This document shows positions 34,201 to 42,413 of a stretch of DNA of 64,000 nucleotides, piece by piece. The notes below the pieces were generated by a model that did no database searches, was not told where the DNA came from, and worked only from the letters and a program-made list of their open reading frames with translations. How positions within the stretch are numbered: the stretch's first letter is position 1; every line of letters starts with the position of its first letter. Both the position numbers and the translations under genes were made by a program. The stretch spans positions 1-64,000 of the forward strand of contig SUSZ01000004.1 in the NCBI GenBank assembly GCA_015063165.1. The letters are read 5' to 3'. The stretch comes from Thermoplasmata archaeon. Its GTDB lineage: Archaea > Thermoplasmatota > Thermoplasmata > Methanomassiliicoccales > Methanomethylophilaceae.

Positions 34201-35081
34201 TCAAGGCAGCTGCCATCCCCGTCACCGGAGTCACCCTCGACCAGACCTCCAAGACCATCGAGCTCGGAGAGGAGCTCACCCTGACCGCCACCGTTCTGCC
34301 TTACAACGCGACCAACAAGACCGTCTACTGGTCCACCAGCGATGCTTCCATCGCGACCGTCGACAACGGAATCGTCAGAGGAGTCGGAGCCGGAACCGCG
34401 ACCATCACCGTCAGGACCGCTGACGGAGGATTCACCGCGACCTGCGAGGTCACCGTCAGCGGAGACATCAAGGTCACCGGAGTCACTGTCGGACCCTCCA
34501 CCGCTACCGTCGCCATCGGCAACACCGTCACTCTTGTCGCGTCCATCATTCCTTACAACGCGACCAACCAGAACGTCTCATGGTCCTCCAGCGATTCCTC
34601 GATCGCCTCCGTCGACAAGAACGGAGTCGTCACCGGAATCAAGGAGGGAACCGCTGTCATCACCGTCACCACCGAGGACGGAGGATACACTGCGACCAGC
34701 ACCGTTACCGTTGAGAAGAGTTCTGTCGTCCCCGTCACCGGAGTCAAGCTCGACAAGACCACCGCCAGCATCGCCGTAGGAGAGACTGTCACCCTGACCG
34801 CCACCGTCCTGCCCAGCGACGCTACCAACAAGAACATCACTTGGTCCACCAGCAACAGCAAGGTCGCCACCGTCTCCAACGGAGTCGTCAAGGCTGTCGC
34901 CGCAGGAAACGCTACCATCACCGTAACCACCGAGGATGGAAGCCACACCGCGACCTGTGAGCTCACCGTTACCGAGAAGTCTCCTTCTGGAGGAGACAAC
35001 ACTCTCCTCTACGTCGGAATCGCTGCAGCGATCATCCTTGTGATCCTTGCTGCCTTCCTCCTGATGAGGAGAAGATCCTGA
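31254..35081 (+). CDS. Secreted, membrane-anchored protein with duplicated N-domain and six BIG2 repeats
   Basis: 1275 residues from ATG 31254, which opens the signal peptide (NVFVIAVLVSVFAAGFVCIA); ATG 31224 would add ten residues before it. Residues about 35-330 and 340-650 are two copies of one domain, each with a DQ/DLD strand, a YxYGxD turn and a closing GEG-x-DAFQKL then YNSM segment. A short hinge domain precedes six BIG2 repeats (about 735-1235). The end is SGGDNTLLYVG, a membrane span and MRRRS. Repeats 2 and 3 are nearly identical at DNA level. An extracellular adhesin-like role is inferred. Confidence 0.88.
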   Translation: MKYSNVFVIAVLVSVFAAGFVCIADDAEATPSNSGEAFVEDINTLLKGSIGDDIAQATYSEGVVEILVDPSYASLVPLVDTAELKAKALQTFLTYDSFYLDGVYYVQDGTPYVDEGVEAGLRIAGQIQQTLCVSEPGLITVYESESFQIAKEGYGTFSGQIVLKVLADQDDLDFARTVSDYAYIDPATGHAYLEVVLYGIDRDLTIAETLKVYSQYTADRFFGAEHAGKVNMICQKLLEYPGVVNSASIFWNTDGTDYGIAIADFQPGEGVDAFQKLASGLYNSMAYVEGFVDGWDMPVKTFQDAVTGNYVVDDGVAAAGYHADDSHVITITADFDATIVPGYYNSGMAFVDDMNRFFERLFQSDIVAFGTYSDENLAFHFDYSSVYDRSLDIEIDDTLEEMAATILNSYSLFSIDGTDFVVDGKPQTSSVHKLLYIMADMANAVRNASPGVVKIYESNDLSVKHMLWPQYNGGVYLTTDLDQFTIDAVNYIAKFISVDPETLTISVKAYVYGLDDTYTAEDLAFIYSHVTAKQVFDDRFVDYINWGCENLMDEGAPYATYFSIVWEDNANNMYKLALNEFTPGEGKDAFQKLLAGIYNSMNQSPAGFENGWDVPVSAFEIAENRYVAEGYGVMSLPGYSSFSVPVIADLTTLDRPYDINIVDPEHATIIIVPNINPIKVPVVVIPDDGYEVEKVIVVIDGKEYDITETGYFELTGDATISAEVKPTGYVPVAGVNIYVDTITMTVGESKTVPYAVLPSDASNKAVTWSTSNSNVATVSNGIVTGVAPGTATITVTTVDGGYTDTCTVTVNPYVPPVVHVTGVTLNVDSLTLTVGDEATLTATVAPSNATNKTVYWSTSDASIATVSNGVVKALKAGTATITVRTADGNFTDTCTVTVKAAVIPVTGVTLDVDSLTLTVGDEATLTATVAPSNATNKTVYWSTSDASIATVSNGVVKALKAGTATITVRTADGNFTDTCTVTVKAAAIPVTGVTLDQTSKTIELGEELTLTATVLPYNATNKTVYWSTSDASIATVDNGIVRGVGAGTATITVRTADGGFTATCEVTVSGDIKVTGVTVGPSTATVAIGNTVTLVASIIPYNATNQNVSWSSSDSSIASVDKNGVVTGIKEGTAVITVTTEDGGYTATSTVTVEKSSVVPVTGVKLDKTTASIAVGETVTLTATVLPSDATNKNITWSTSNSKVATVSNGVVKAVAAGNATITVTTEDGSHTATCELTVTEKSPSGGDNTLLYVGIAAAIILVILAAFLLMRRRS
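33711..34220 (+). repeat. Near-identical tandem duplication, 2 x 255 bp, inside BIG2 region
   Basis: Units 33711-33965 and 33966-34220 each encode 85 residues. By eye they differ only at an AAC/GAC codon near the start and at a few bases before the end (GTC/GCC, with a silent change beside it). The next unit, from 34221, shares only parts. This points to a very recent duplication or ongoing gene conversion. Confidence 0.85.
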
Positions 35082-35097
35082 ACGGATAAACCTTAAA

Positions 35098-35113
35098 GGG
35101 GGCTCCGGCCCCC
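35098..35113 (+). terminator. GC hairpin after second BIG2 gene
   Basis: GGGGGC-TCCG-GCCCCC, 17 bases after the stop, with T-rich tracts from about 35146. Confidence 0.5.
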
Positions 35114-35259
35114 ATCAAACATAGGCCCTGAAAAACGGGCCACCTTACTTTTCTTCTATAATCATCCGAATATGTTCCTAGCGATAGGACGACCTAGTAT
35201 CAGAACTATGGAACAGAAATAATCAGCAAAAAAAGGGATTTGGGAAGGGGTTTCTGCGA

Positions 35260-36579
35260 TCAGGCGCATTCGTTCTTGTACGTCTGGCATCTCTCGAGGA
35301 ACTCCTCAGGCAGAGCCTTGTTGGAATAGTAGTACAGATGGGGGAAGCCCGCAATCATGTGACCGTCGTCGTGGATGCAGGCGTAGGAGGCTCCTGATGG
35401 CTTGGTTGCCGTCCAGTCTTCTCCGCAGTTGTCGCTTTCCCAGTAGTGGAACTCGTGGCCCTTGCACCAGAGGCCGGTCCTGTTGGACTTGAACGTGGCG
35501 TAGCCGAACCTGACGAGCTTGTTGGAGTTGTCGCTGCCGCCGTTGACCACGTCGCACATGCGGTACACCATGCCGTTCCTGTCGGTCATCAGGGTGTGGA
35601 GGTACATGAACCCGCCGCACTCTGCCATGCAGGGCATTCCGCCGTCCAGCTTCGCCTTTATGTCGTTCCTCATGGACTCGTTCCTCTCGAGCTTGAGGGC
35701 GTGGAGCTCGGGATATCCTCCGGGAAGGATTATCCCGTCGACTTCGGGGAGCCTCTCGTCTTCGATCGGGGAGAAGCTGATCACCTCGGCCCCCATCCTT
35801 CTCAGCAGCTCGAGGTTGTCCTCGTAGATGAAGCAGAACGCTTCGTCGTCGGCTATGCCTACCCTGACACCCTCGTAGGCGCGAGGCACATCAGGGATGG
35901 AATACGCGAGCTCGGGAGCGCTCTTGGCGAGATCTATGAGAGCGTCCATGTCCAAGGTCTTCTCCAGCACGTCGGCGAGCCTGTTGAGCTTCTCCTTGAG
36001 GTTCTCGACCTCTCCGGGAAGGACCAGTCCGAGGTGTCTGCTCTCGAGGACGAGGTCGTTGACCTTCGGAACGTATCCGATGGCTTTCACGCCCATCTTC
36101 TCTGCCTGGGGAGCGATCGTCTTGAACACGCGCTCCGACATCCTGTTGAAGATGACCCCTTTGATGTTGTTCTCCTTGAACCTGAGGAATCCCTGGAGGA
36201 CCGGGAGCACGGAAAGGCTGGCTCCGCGGCAGTCGATCAGAAGTACGACAGGGGTGTCGGTCTTCATCGAGACGTCGTAGGAGCTGGCCTCCGAGCTGTC
36301 TATCTTGAACCCGTCGTAGAATCCCATGACTCCTTCGATGACGGAGATGTCGCAGCCCTCGGATCCTTTCGAGAACAGGTATCTGAGCGTGGGTTCGTCC
36401 GTGAAGAACGCGTCCAGGTTCTTGGATCTGGTCCCGATGATGCGGCTGTGGAACATCGGATCGATGTAATCGGGTCCGCACTTGAACGAAGCGGTCTTCA
36501 GCTTCCTGTTCACCAAGGCCTGGAGCACTCCGCATGTCACGAGCGTCTTTCCGCTTCCGCTGGCTGGCGCGGCGATCAT
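35260..36579 (-). CDS. cbiA: Cobyrinate a,c-diamide synthase
   Basis: 439 residues. It amidates the a and c side chains of cob(II)yrinate using glutamine and ATP; homologous enzymes (CfbB) amidate Ni-sirohydrochlorin for F430. The N-terminal P-loop is AAPASGSGKT, followed by KCGPDYIDPMFH, and the C-terminal class I glutaminase-like part has ILPGGYPELHA and CMAECGGFMYL with the catalytic Cys. The ATG at 36579 removes part of the first strand: the preceding codons read ISCPRF, as expected for the family, so translation may begin slightly upstream, at a non-ATG codon. Last gene of the tetrapyrrole operon. CbiA against CfbB cannot be decided here. Confidence 0.9.
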   Translation of the reverse strand: MIAAPASGSGKTLVTCGVLQALVNRKLKTASFKCGPDYIDPMFHSRIIGTRSKNLDAFFTDEPTLRYLFSKGSEGCDISVIEGVMGFYDGFKIDSSEASSYDVSMKTDTPVVLLIDCRGASLSVLPVLQGFLRFKENNIKGVIFNRMSERVFKTIAPQAEKMGVKAIGYVPKVNDLVLESRHLGLVLPGEVENLKEKLNRLADVLEKTLDMDALIDLAKSAPELAYSIPDVPRAYEGVRVGIADDEAFCFIYEDNLELLRRMGAEVISFSPIEDERLPEVDGIILPGGYPELHALKLERNESMRNDIKAKLDGGMPCMAECGGFMYLHTLMTDRNGMVYRMCDVVNGGSDNSNKLVRFGYATFKSNRTGLWCKGHEFHYWESDNCGEDWTATKPSGASYACIHDDGHMIAGFPHLYYYSNKALPEEFLERCQTYKNECA

Positions 36580-36593
36580 GAATCTGGGGCAGC

Positions 36594-38555
36594 TTATTTT
36601 CTCACCACCGATATATAGACTGGATTCTGAGCGGTCATGAGGTGGTACCTGCCCGCGCGTCTGGCCTTGGACACGTTGACGCAGACGGTCTCCTCCTCCA
36701 CGAGGCCGGCTCCGCGGATGACCTCCATGGTCTCCGAGAGTGTCTCGATGGTGACCGAGTTGATCACGATGCGAACCCGGGGGTTCTTCTCTATGAGGCA
36801 GTCCACGATCTCCTTGAGGTTGCCCGAGGACCCTCCGATGAACGCATGGGTGGGCGCAGGGAGGTCCCTCATCGCTTCAGGCGCGAGTCCCCTTATGACC
36901 TCGACGTTGGGCGTGCAGAGCTTCCTCTTGTTGACCTCTATGAGGTCCGCGGCGACGTCCTCCTTCTCGATGGCGTACACCTTCCCTTCTGGGCAGCACA
37001 GCGCCATCGCGATAGAAACAGAGCCTGTTCCGGCTCCGACGTCATATGCGACGGAATCCGGAGAGAGACGGAGCTTGGCGACGGAAAGCGACCTCACGTC
37101 GCTCTTGGTCATGGGGGCGTCCCCTCTGGTGAAGTCCTCGTCGGGTATCCAGACGGGACATGCGGTATCGGGGGAAGGATTCTCCACGACCGCGGCGCAG
37201 AGCTCTCCGAACTCAACGTCCAGAAGCTCCTTCGGGGAGCCGGAGACAATCTTCTCGTCGGGGTATCCGAGGTTCTGGCCTATGGTGACCGTCACATTAG
37301 GAAGATACTCGTTAAGCTCCTGGCACAGGGCGCGGGCCCCGGTGCTGCCGGTCAGAAGAGCGAAGGTGCGGCGGCTGGTGCGAACGCTTCCGGTGACGTT
37401 GAACTCGCGTCCGTGGGCGCTGGTGAGGCGGACGTCCTGCCAGGGGACCCCCATCTTGGAGCAGAGGTATGCGACGGTGGAGATTCCGCACTCCACGTTG
37501 ACGTCGTACCCTTTCAGGGCTTCCAGGAGCTTCTTGGCTCCGCTGTAGAACCCGATGTCCCCGGATAGCAGGATGGCGACATCGTTGTAATTGGGATTCT
37601 TGTCGAGGTACTCGGCTATCTCGGCCGCGCGGTACTCCACCAGGGTGTCCTTCCCGCTCACGCCGGCCGTGCGGAGCATCCTCTCTGCTCCGATGACCAG
37701 GTCCGCCCTATCGACTATCTTGGACGACCTGACGGTCATCCCGTCCTCTCCCATGCCTATTCCGATAAGGCTGACCCTTCTCCTGCAGATGTCCTTGATA
37801 TCCAGTTCCAACACCTCTTCCAGCTTGTGTACCGCGTCCGCGTAACTCAGTCCGTTGTCCGGGGGCCTCGCTATGAGAACGATCCTCGCCCCGGTCTTCT
37901 CCGCGGCGGAGACCTTCTCGGGGAATCCTCCCGAAGGTCCGGAATCCTTGGTGACTATCCATTTCGCTCCGATCTGGTTGATCAGGGCTACGTTGGATTC
38001 CTCGGAGAACGGCCCCTGGGCGCAGACGAGGTTCTTACCCTCGAATCCCAGCGAGGCGCATTTCTCCATCGATGCCAGGGTCGACAGAACGCGTATGACG
38101 ACCCTCTCCTTGTAATCGGGAATGTGAATGTATTCCTCGGCCTCTTTCGAGCCGGTTGTGACCAGGACGATGCCTTCGGTCCCGGAAAGGAACTCGGCGG
38201 CCTCCTTCACGCTTCCGACGACGACCATCCCGTCCTGAGCCGAGGCGTCCCTGAGGATCCTCACCAGCTGGGTGCCGGTGGCCTCGCACGCCTGTCTGAT
38301 GTGCTCGGAGATGACGGAAGCGTAAGGATGGGTGGCGTCAACCACGACGGAGCATCCCTTGTTGCGGATCTCCCTCGCGATGCCTTCAGCACCGCCGCAG
38401 CTTCCCACCTGGATGTCGTCGATGCCGTCCCCGTCCATCACTTCCGCGCCGAACCCGGTCGCGACGCGCACGTGGACGTCCGCTCCGGCCTCGTCGAGCA
38501 TCTTCGCGATGGACCTCCCTTCTGTGGTCCCGGAGAAAACGAGAACGTCCTTCAT
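36594..38555 (-). CDS. cbiJET: CbiJ-CbiE-CbiT fusion: precorrin-6 reductase / C5,15-methyltransferase / decarboxylase
   Basis: 653 residues in three domains. 1-250: precorrin-6A reductase (CobK/CbiJ) with VFSGTTEGRSIAKML and VVDATHPYASVISE. About 255-460: CbiE, the C5-methylating SAM methyltransferase of the tetrapyrrole family, with LIGIGMGEDGMTV and AILLSGDIGFYSGA. About 465-653: CbiT, a Rossmann methyltransferase/decarboxylase with MTKSDVRSLSVAKL, VGAGTGSVSIAMA and AFIGGSSGNLKEI. CbiE-CbiT fusions (CobL) are common; joining CbiJ in front makes three consecutive steps in one chain. It ends in TAA 14 bases before cbiA and begins 1 base after cbiG's stop. Confidence 0.92.
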   Translation of the reverse strand: MKDVLVFSGTTEGRSIAKMLDEAGADVHVRVATGFGAEVMDGDGIDDIQVGSCGGAEGIAREIRNKGCSVVVDATHPYASVISEHIRQACEATGTQLVRILRDASAQDGMVVVGSVKEAAEFLSGTEGIVLVTTGSKEAEEYIHIPDYKERVVIRVLSTLASMEKCASLGFEGKNLVCAQGPFSEESNVALINQIGAKWIVTKDSGPSGGFPEKVSAAEKTGARIVLIARPPDNGLSYADAVHKLEEVLELDIKDICRRRVSLIGIGMGEDGMTVRSSKIVDRADLVIGAERMLRTAGVSGKDTLVEYRAAEIAEYLDKNPNYNDVAILLSGDIGFYSGAKKLLEALKGYDVNVECGISTVAYLCSKMGVPWQDVRLTSAHGREFNVTGSVRTSRRTFALLTGSTGARALCQELNEYLPNVTVTIGQNLGYPDEKIVSGSPKELLDVEFGELCAAVVENPSPDTACPVWIPDEDFTRGDAPMTKSDVRSLSVAKLRLSPDSVAYDVGAGTGSVSIAMALCCPEGKVYAIEKEDVAADLIEVNKRKLCTPNVEVIRGLAPEAMRDLPAPTHAFIGGSSGNLKEIVDCLIEKNPRVRIVINSVTIETLSETMEVIRGAGLVEEETVCVNVSKARRAGRYHLMTAQNPVYISVVRK

Positions 38556-38556
38556 G

Positions 38557-39582
38557 TCAGAACCTCAGCTGAAGGTCCGTCTGGCACAGGGCGACGGTCA
38601 TCCCATCGGAGGCGGTCTTGTGGCGGACTATGGTGCCACCGCGGGCTTTCACGGCGGACCTCTCGCATACGCAGTCCACCGCTGTCACGGATTTGACGAA
38701 GTTGGACGAAGAGAACTTCCCTTCGAGGCTCATGAGCTCCTCGGCGGAGAAGAACATGACGGGGCATTTGAATTCGGGCGCGAGCTCCAGCACCGCCCTC
38801 TCGTCGGATTTCAGGTCGACGCTCGAGATGGAGCCCACCCTTTCGGGGGCTATCCCGTCCTCCTCGAGGATCTTCTTCACGAACGCCAGCATCTTTGCGG
38901 GGTCGGTCCCCCTCTTGCATCCCACTCCGACGGAGATGTCCATCGGAACGAGGTTGAACGTGTTGTCGAACGGGTGCTCTGTAGGGTCGCGGGAGATGCG
39001 TATCCCGAAGTCCCCGGATTCGGCCAGGGTCAAGCCTCTGGGCAGGTCTCCTTCGACGGGCAGCTCCGACGAGAATCCCACGAACTTGTCCTCGAGGACC
39101 TTGGACGAGGCGATCTGCACCTTGTGCAGGTTGGTTATCCTGAGGCTGTTCTCGGTGGCGAACACATCGACGGAGAACTTCCCGTTGAGGTCGGTGGCGG
39201 TCGTCACGACAGGGGTGGATCCGATCCCGGCGGCTATCCTGTTGGCGAGCTTGTTGCATCCGCCTATGTGTCCCGAGAGCAGCGCGATGGTGAACTTCCC
39301 ATGCTCGTCCACGCAGACCACGGCGGGGTCGACGTCCTTGGACTTCACATAGGGCGCGATGAGCCTGGCCGCGATCCCGGTGGCTCCGACGAACACGAGG
39401 GCGTCGCTGTCCTCGAACCTCTGGCGGGTCCACTCGTCCGAAGTGGTCTTTATCCTCTCTACTCCTTCCACCTCGTGGGCGGTCTTGCATTGGACGGAGA
39501 CGTCGTCGCCTTCGAGGGCCTCTCTGATCCTTAGGGCGGTCCTGCATCCGTTCGCCGTGAAAGCTATGATTGATATCCTCAT
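38557..39582 (-). CDS. cbiG: Cobalt-precorrin 5A hydrolase
   Basis: 341 residues from ATG 39582. It opens the ring-A lactone and releases acetaldehyde in the anaerobic corrin pathway. The N-terminal part has ALVFVGATGIAARLIAP and LLSGHIGGCNKLA, and the C-terminal CbiG_C part has ISVGVGCKRGTDPAKM. The long frame extending upstream to 40503 is antisense-like filler over cbiD and is discarded. Start overlaps cbiD's stop in ATGA. Confidence 0.93.
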   Translation of the reverse strand: MRISIIAFTANGCRTALRIREALEGDDVSVQCKTAHEVEGVERIKTTSDEWTRQRFEDSDALVFVGATGIAARLIAPYVKSKDVDPAVVCVDEHGKFTIALLSGHIGGCNKLANRIAAGIGSTPVVTTATDLNGKFSVDVFATENSLRITNLHKVQIASSKVLEDKFVGFSSELPVEGDLPRGLTLAESGDFGIRISRDPTEHPFDNTFNLVPMDISVGVGCKRGTDPAKMLAFVKKILEEDGIAPERVGSISSVDLKSDERAVLELAPEFKCPVMFFSAEELMSLEGKFSSSNFVKSVTAVDCVCERSAVKARGGTIVRHKTASDGMTVALCQTDLQLRF

Positions 39583-40727
39583 CTGCTGGTCGCCTCCTCT
39601 ATGAGCTGGTCGGCGAGCTCGGTCTTGCCGAGCAGGCCGTACACCGAAGAGAACATCACCGCGCCGGTCCTGATCTTTCTGCCGGTGCGATGGTTCATGT
39701 AGAACTGGATCTTCTCCATCAGGAGCGCGCAGGTCCTCTCCATGAGTCCCGGCTCCGTCAGGAAGCTGAGGGCGTCGTCGGTGGAGATGCAACCGAGGAC
39801 CTTCTTCACGGTCTCGATGTCCGCTCCGGAGAGGGCGGCGTTCGCCGCGATGACCTCCATCCTGCAGTCCGCGTTGCGGGAATGGGTGTTCATGATCCCG
39901 CCCGCCACCTTGACGATCTTCCCTATGTTGGAGATCAGAACGACGTCGGTTCCGAGAGCGACCGCGTGGTCGAGCATCTCGCCGACGAAGTTGCTGCATT
40001 TGACGCACATGCCGTCGTCTATCCCGGGGATGGAGTCGCTGAACTCCTTTCCGTAGTTCCCGGGGACTACGATGAGGACCTTCTCGCCAGCAGCCGCGTG
40101 CACATCCATCTCCTTGTGGATGGATGCGATGAGGGCCCTCTCGCTCATGGGCTCGACGATTCCGCTGGTGCCGAGAATGGATATCCCATCCACGATCCCG
40201 AGACGGGGGTTGAACGTCTTGGATGCGATCTCCTCCCCTTCCGGAACGGAGACTATGACAGAGAATCCGCCCTTGTAGCCGAACGACAGGGCTATGTCCT
40301 CCAGAGATTCGCGCATCATGCTCCTGGGCACCTTGTTGATGGCGGCGTTCCCTGGAGGCTGGTCCAGGCCCTTCCTGGTGACCCTTCCGACCCCTTTGCC
40401 GCCGTCGATGGCGATGCCGCTGTCGGTCAGGGTGACCTCGGAGAACACCAGGGTCCCATGTGTGGCGTCCTGGTCGTCCCCTCCGTCCTTCCTGACGGCG
40501 CAAGAAGCCTTGCCGTCGCCCATCGAAGGCGATTCGACGGGAAGATGGAGGAGTATGCCCTTAGGGGTGAGAATCTCGACGGTCTCGGGGAACTCCCCGG
40601 ATAGAACGGCGATGGCGGATGCCTTCGTCGCCGCGGCGGCACAGGTCCCTGTGGTGTGTCCGCACCTCATGCGACGGGTTCCGACTTGGATGTAATTGCC
40701 ATCGGCCTCCTCGGTTCCTCTATCCAT
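39579..40727 (-). CDS. cbiD: Cobalt-precorrin-5B C1-methyltransferase
   Basis: 382 residues. Characteristic MRCGHTTGTCAAAATKA near the N-terminus, RVTRKGLDQPPGNAAIN and LISNIGKIVKVAGGIMNTHS. Methylates C1 after CbiG acts. ATG 40727 lies about 26 bases after a TATA-like box, so it probably heads its own leaderless transcript in addition to read-through from the upstream genes. Confidence 0.93.
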   Translation of the reverse strand: MDRGTEEADGNYIQVGTRRMRCGHTTGTCAAAATKASAIAVLSGEFPETVEILTPKGILLHLPVESPSMGDGKASCAVRKDGGDDQDATHGTLVFSEVTLTDSGIAIDGGKGVGRVTRKGLDQPPGNAAINKVPRSMMRESLEDIALSFGYKGGFSVIVSVPEGEEIASKTFNPRLGIVDGISILGTSGIVEPMSERALIASIHKEMDVHAAAGEKVLIVVPGNYGKEFSDSIPGIDDGMCVKCSNFVGEMLDHAVALGTDVVLISNIGKIVKVAGGIMNTHSRNADCRMEVIAANAALSGADIETVKKVLGCISTDDALSFLTEPGLMERTCALLMEKIQFYMNHRTGRKIRTGAVMFSSVYGLLGKTELADQLIEEATSR

Positions 40728-40747
40728 GTGGAATGGATACTTAATCC

Positions 40748-40759
40748 ATATATTAATTA
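40748..40759 (-). promoter_or_regulatory. Internal promoter before cbiD
   Basis: The minus strand reads TTAATTAATATAT in the only large gap (124 bases) of the tetrapyrrole operon, spaced for a start at cbiD's ATG. The rest of the gap shows no other feature. Confidence 0.5.
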
Positions 40760-40851
40760 AACGTTCCTAATCAGAATCGAGGATTCGGGCGTTAACATAT
40801 GACGCCAGAATATTGCAGAATATGGTTCTCGGCAGCAGCGTCGACGATCGC

Positions 40852-41619
40852 TCAGGCATCGTTCTCGGAGCGCCTTTCCGATGCGGACAACGCCTTCTCC
40901 CATTTCTCCATGGTCAGGAACGACGAACCGGTGTTGGCCTCCATCCTCTTCCACATGGAGTACGGGGCGGAGAACGACATCTCCTCCGGGCGGACGAACT
41001 TCCTGGCGTACAGGTCCGTCATGCCGAGGATGGCATGGGGGTCGTCCGATTCCCCCTCTCCCTTGGGGATGACGTAGATCTCCTGGCAGGCGTGCGCGTG
41101 GAGGATCTTCACAGCCGATCCCGGGGTCTTCTTGTCGTATCCGGCGAGGATGATCAGAGCGGACAGACGGGTCGGATCCACAAGAAGCGAGACGACCTCG
41201 ATAGGCGCTCCCTTGGCCTCAGCGACAGAAAGGGGCTCGAAGACGATGGCGTCCTTCAGGTCGGGGAAGTCCTTTATCTCGGACATCTGGGCGAGGGCGG
41301 CGTCGCTGTCGACGTACTCCCTCTGTCCTCCGCTTCCGGCGTGGTGCATGTCCTTGCGCGCCTCTTCGGGGACGACGGAGCATGACCATGCGCTGCGCTG
41401 CCTGCTCGGTATGGGGCCGAATCCCAGGCCGCTGACGCCTCCGTGGCAGAAGACGTGCTCCCTGTCGGCGGCGCAGGTCTTCCCGTTCCTGAAGGCCATC
41501 AGGAACAGCGGAGGGATGCTGCAGTGCCCGCTGGGTATGTGGGCGCCTTCGGGTATGCTCGGGGCCCTGTATATGGCTACAGGCTCGCATTTCATCCTGA
41601 GTAGTTCCGCTATGGTCAT
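40852..41619 (-). CDS. DUF169 family protein
   Basis: 255 residues typical of DUF169: IAELLRMKCEPVAIYR at the start, CSIPPLFLMAFRNGKTCAAD, HGGVSGLGFGP, and FEPLSVAEAK, with several conserved cysteines and histidines that could bind metal or a cluster. Its place between hemD and cbiD suggests a link with tetrapyrrole or metallocofactor chemistry, but the family has no defined function that I can state. Confidence 0.8.
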   Translation of the reverse strand: MTIAELLRMKCEPVAIYRAPSIPEGAHIPSGHCSIPPLFLMAFRNGKTCAADREHVFCHGGVSGLGFGPIPSRQRSAWSCSVVPEEARKDMHHAGSGGQREYVDSDAALAQMSEIKDFPDLKDAIVFEPLSVAEAKGAPIEVVSLLVDPTRLSALIILAGYDKKTPGSAVKILHAHACQEIYVIPKGEGESDDPHAILGMTDLYARKFVRPEEMSFSAPYSMWKRMEANTGSSFLTMEKWEKALSASERRSENDA

Positions 41620-41642
41620 GTCCGTTCCTCTCTCTAAACTGT

Positions 41643-42413
41643 TTATGATTCGGATATCGCGACCAGCATGTCCTTGAACGTGGTCTTCTCCGGCACGATG
41701 GCAGGGGGATGTCCGAGCTCGGCGAGCCTCAGAGCGGTCGGCTTCCCTATGGCAGCGAGCTTTATGCTGTCCAGAAGGGCGTCAGCACGGTCTCCGAACC
41801 TCTCCTTCATGCTGTTCACGAACATCGACGCGGACATCGGGCTGGTGAAGGCCATCACGTCCAGGTCGCCGGATTCGATGGCGTCCAGTATCCGGGCCAG
41901 CTCGTCGGTCATCCCGGCCTCCTCGAGGCGGTAGGCGGCGAACTCTAGCACCCAGGCTCCCGCTTTGAAGAGCCCTTCGCGGAGCACGTCCGTTCCGGAA
42001 TCCGACCTGACGAGGATGATCGTCTTCCCCTTCGCCTTCTTCGAGAGCATGTCGACGACGCCGTAGGAGCTGTAGTCGTCTTGCGGCATCATCCCGGCTT
42101 TCAGGCCGTGCGCCCTGAGGACGTCGGAGGTATGGGGCCCGATGGATACGATCGAGCATCCGCTGAAGATGGTGACGAACTTCTCGTCCCCCCATCTGGC
42201 GCAGCAGGCCTCCACCGCGGTTCCCGACCCGAACACGGCGTAGTCCACCATTCCCGAGGTGAGGGACGCCTCGGCGGAGCTGTAAGCGGCGTCCGTCCCC
42301 TCCAGTATCCTGAGGGAAGGGGCGGCGAGGACCGACATACCGAGGGACTCGGCCAGCTCCACCGATTCGGCGATCTTGTCCGCAGGACGGGTGAAAGCCA
42401 TCCTTATGGTCAT
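41643..42413 (-). CDS. hemD: Uroporphyrinogen-III synthase
   Basis: 256 residues. It cyclises hydroxymethylbilane with inversion of ring D. The two-domain HemD pattern is present: FTRPADKIAESVELAE at the start, FGSGTAVEACCARWG, IVSIGPHTSDVLRAHGLKAG, and the C-terminal FTSPMSASMFV with IGKPTALRLAELG. Start overlaps the end of cobA (ATGA). Confidence 0.88.
   Translation of the reverse strand: MTIRMAFTRPADKIAESVELAESLGMSVLAAPSLRILEGTDAAYSSAEASLTSGMVDYAVFGSGTAVEACCARWGDEKFVTIFSGCSIVSIGPHTSDVLRAHGLKAGMMPQDDYSSYGVVDMLSKKAKGKTIILVRSDSGTDVLREGLFKAGAWVLEFAAYRLEEAGMTDELARILDAIESGDLDVMAFTSPMSASMFVNSMKERFGDRADALLDSIKLAAIGKPTALRLAELGHPPAIVPEKTTFKDMLVAISES

Noticed and set aside
33711-34970. Regular repeats suggesting a CRISPR array or satellite
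   Set aside because: They are in-frame BIG2 coding repeats of about 85 residues; spacing and content exclude CRISPR.
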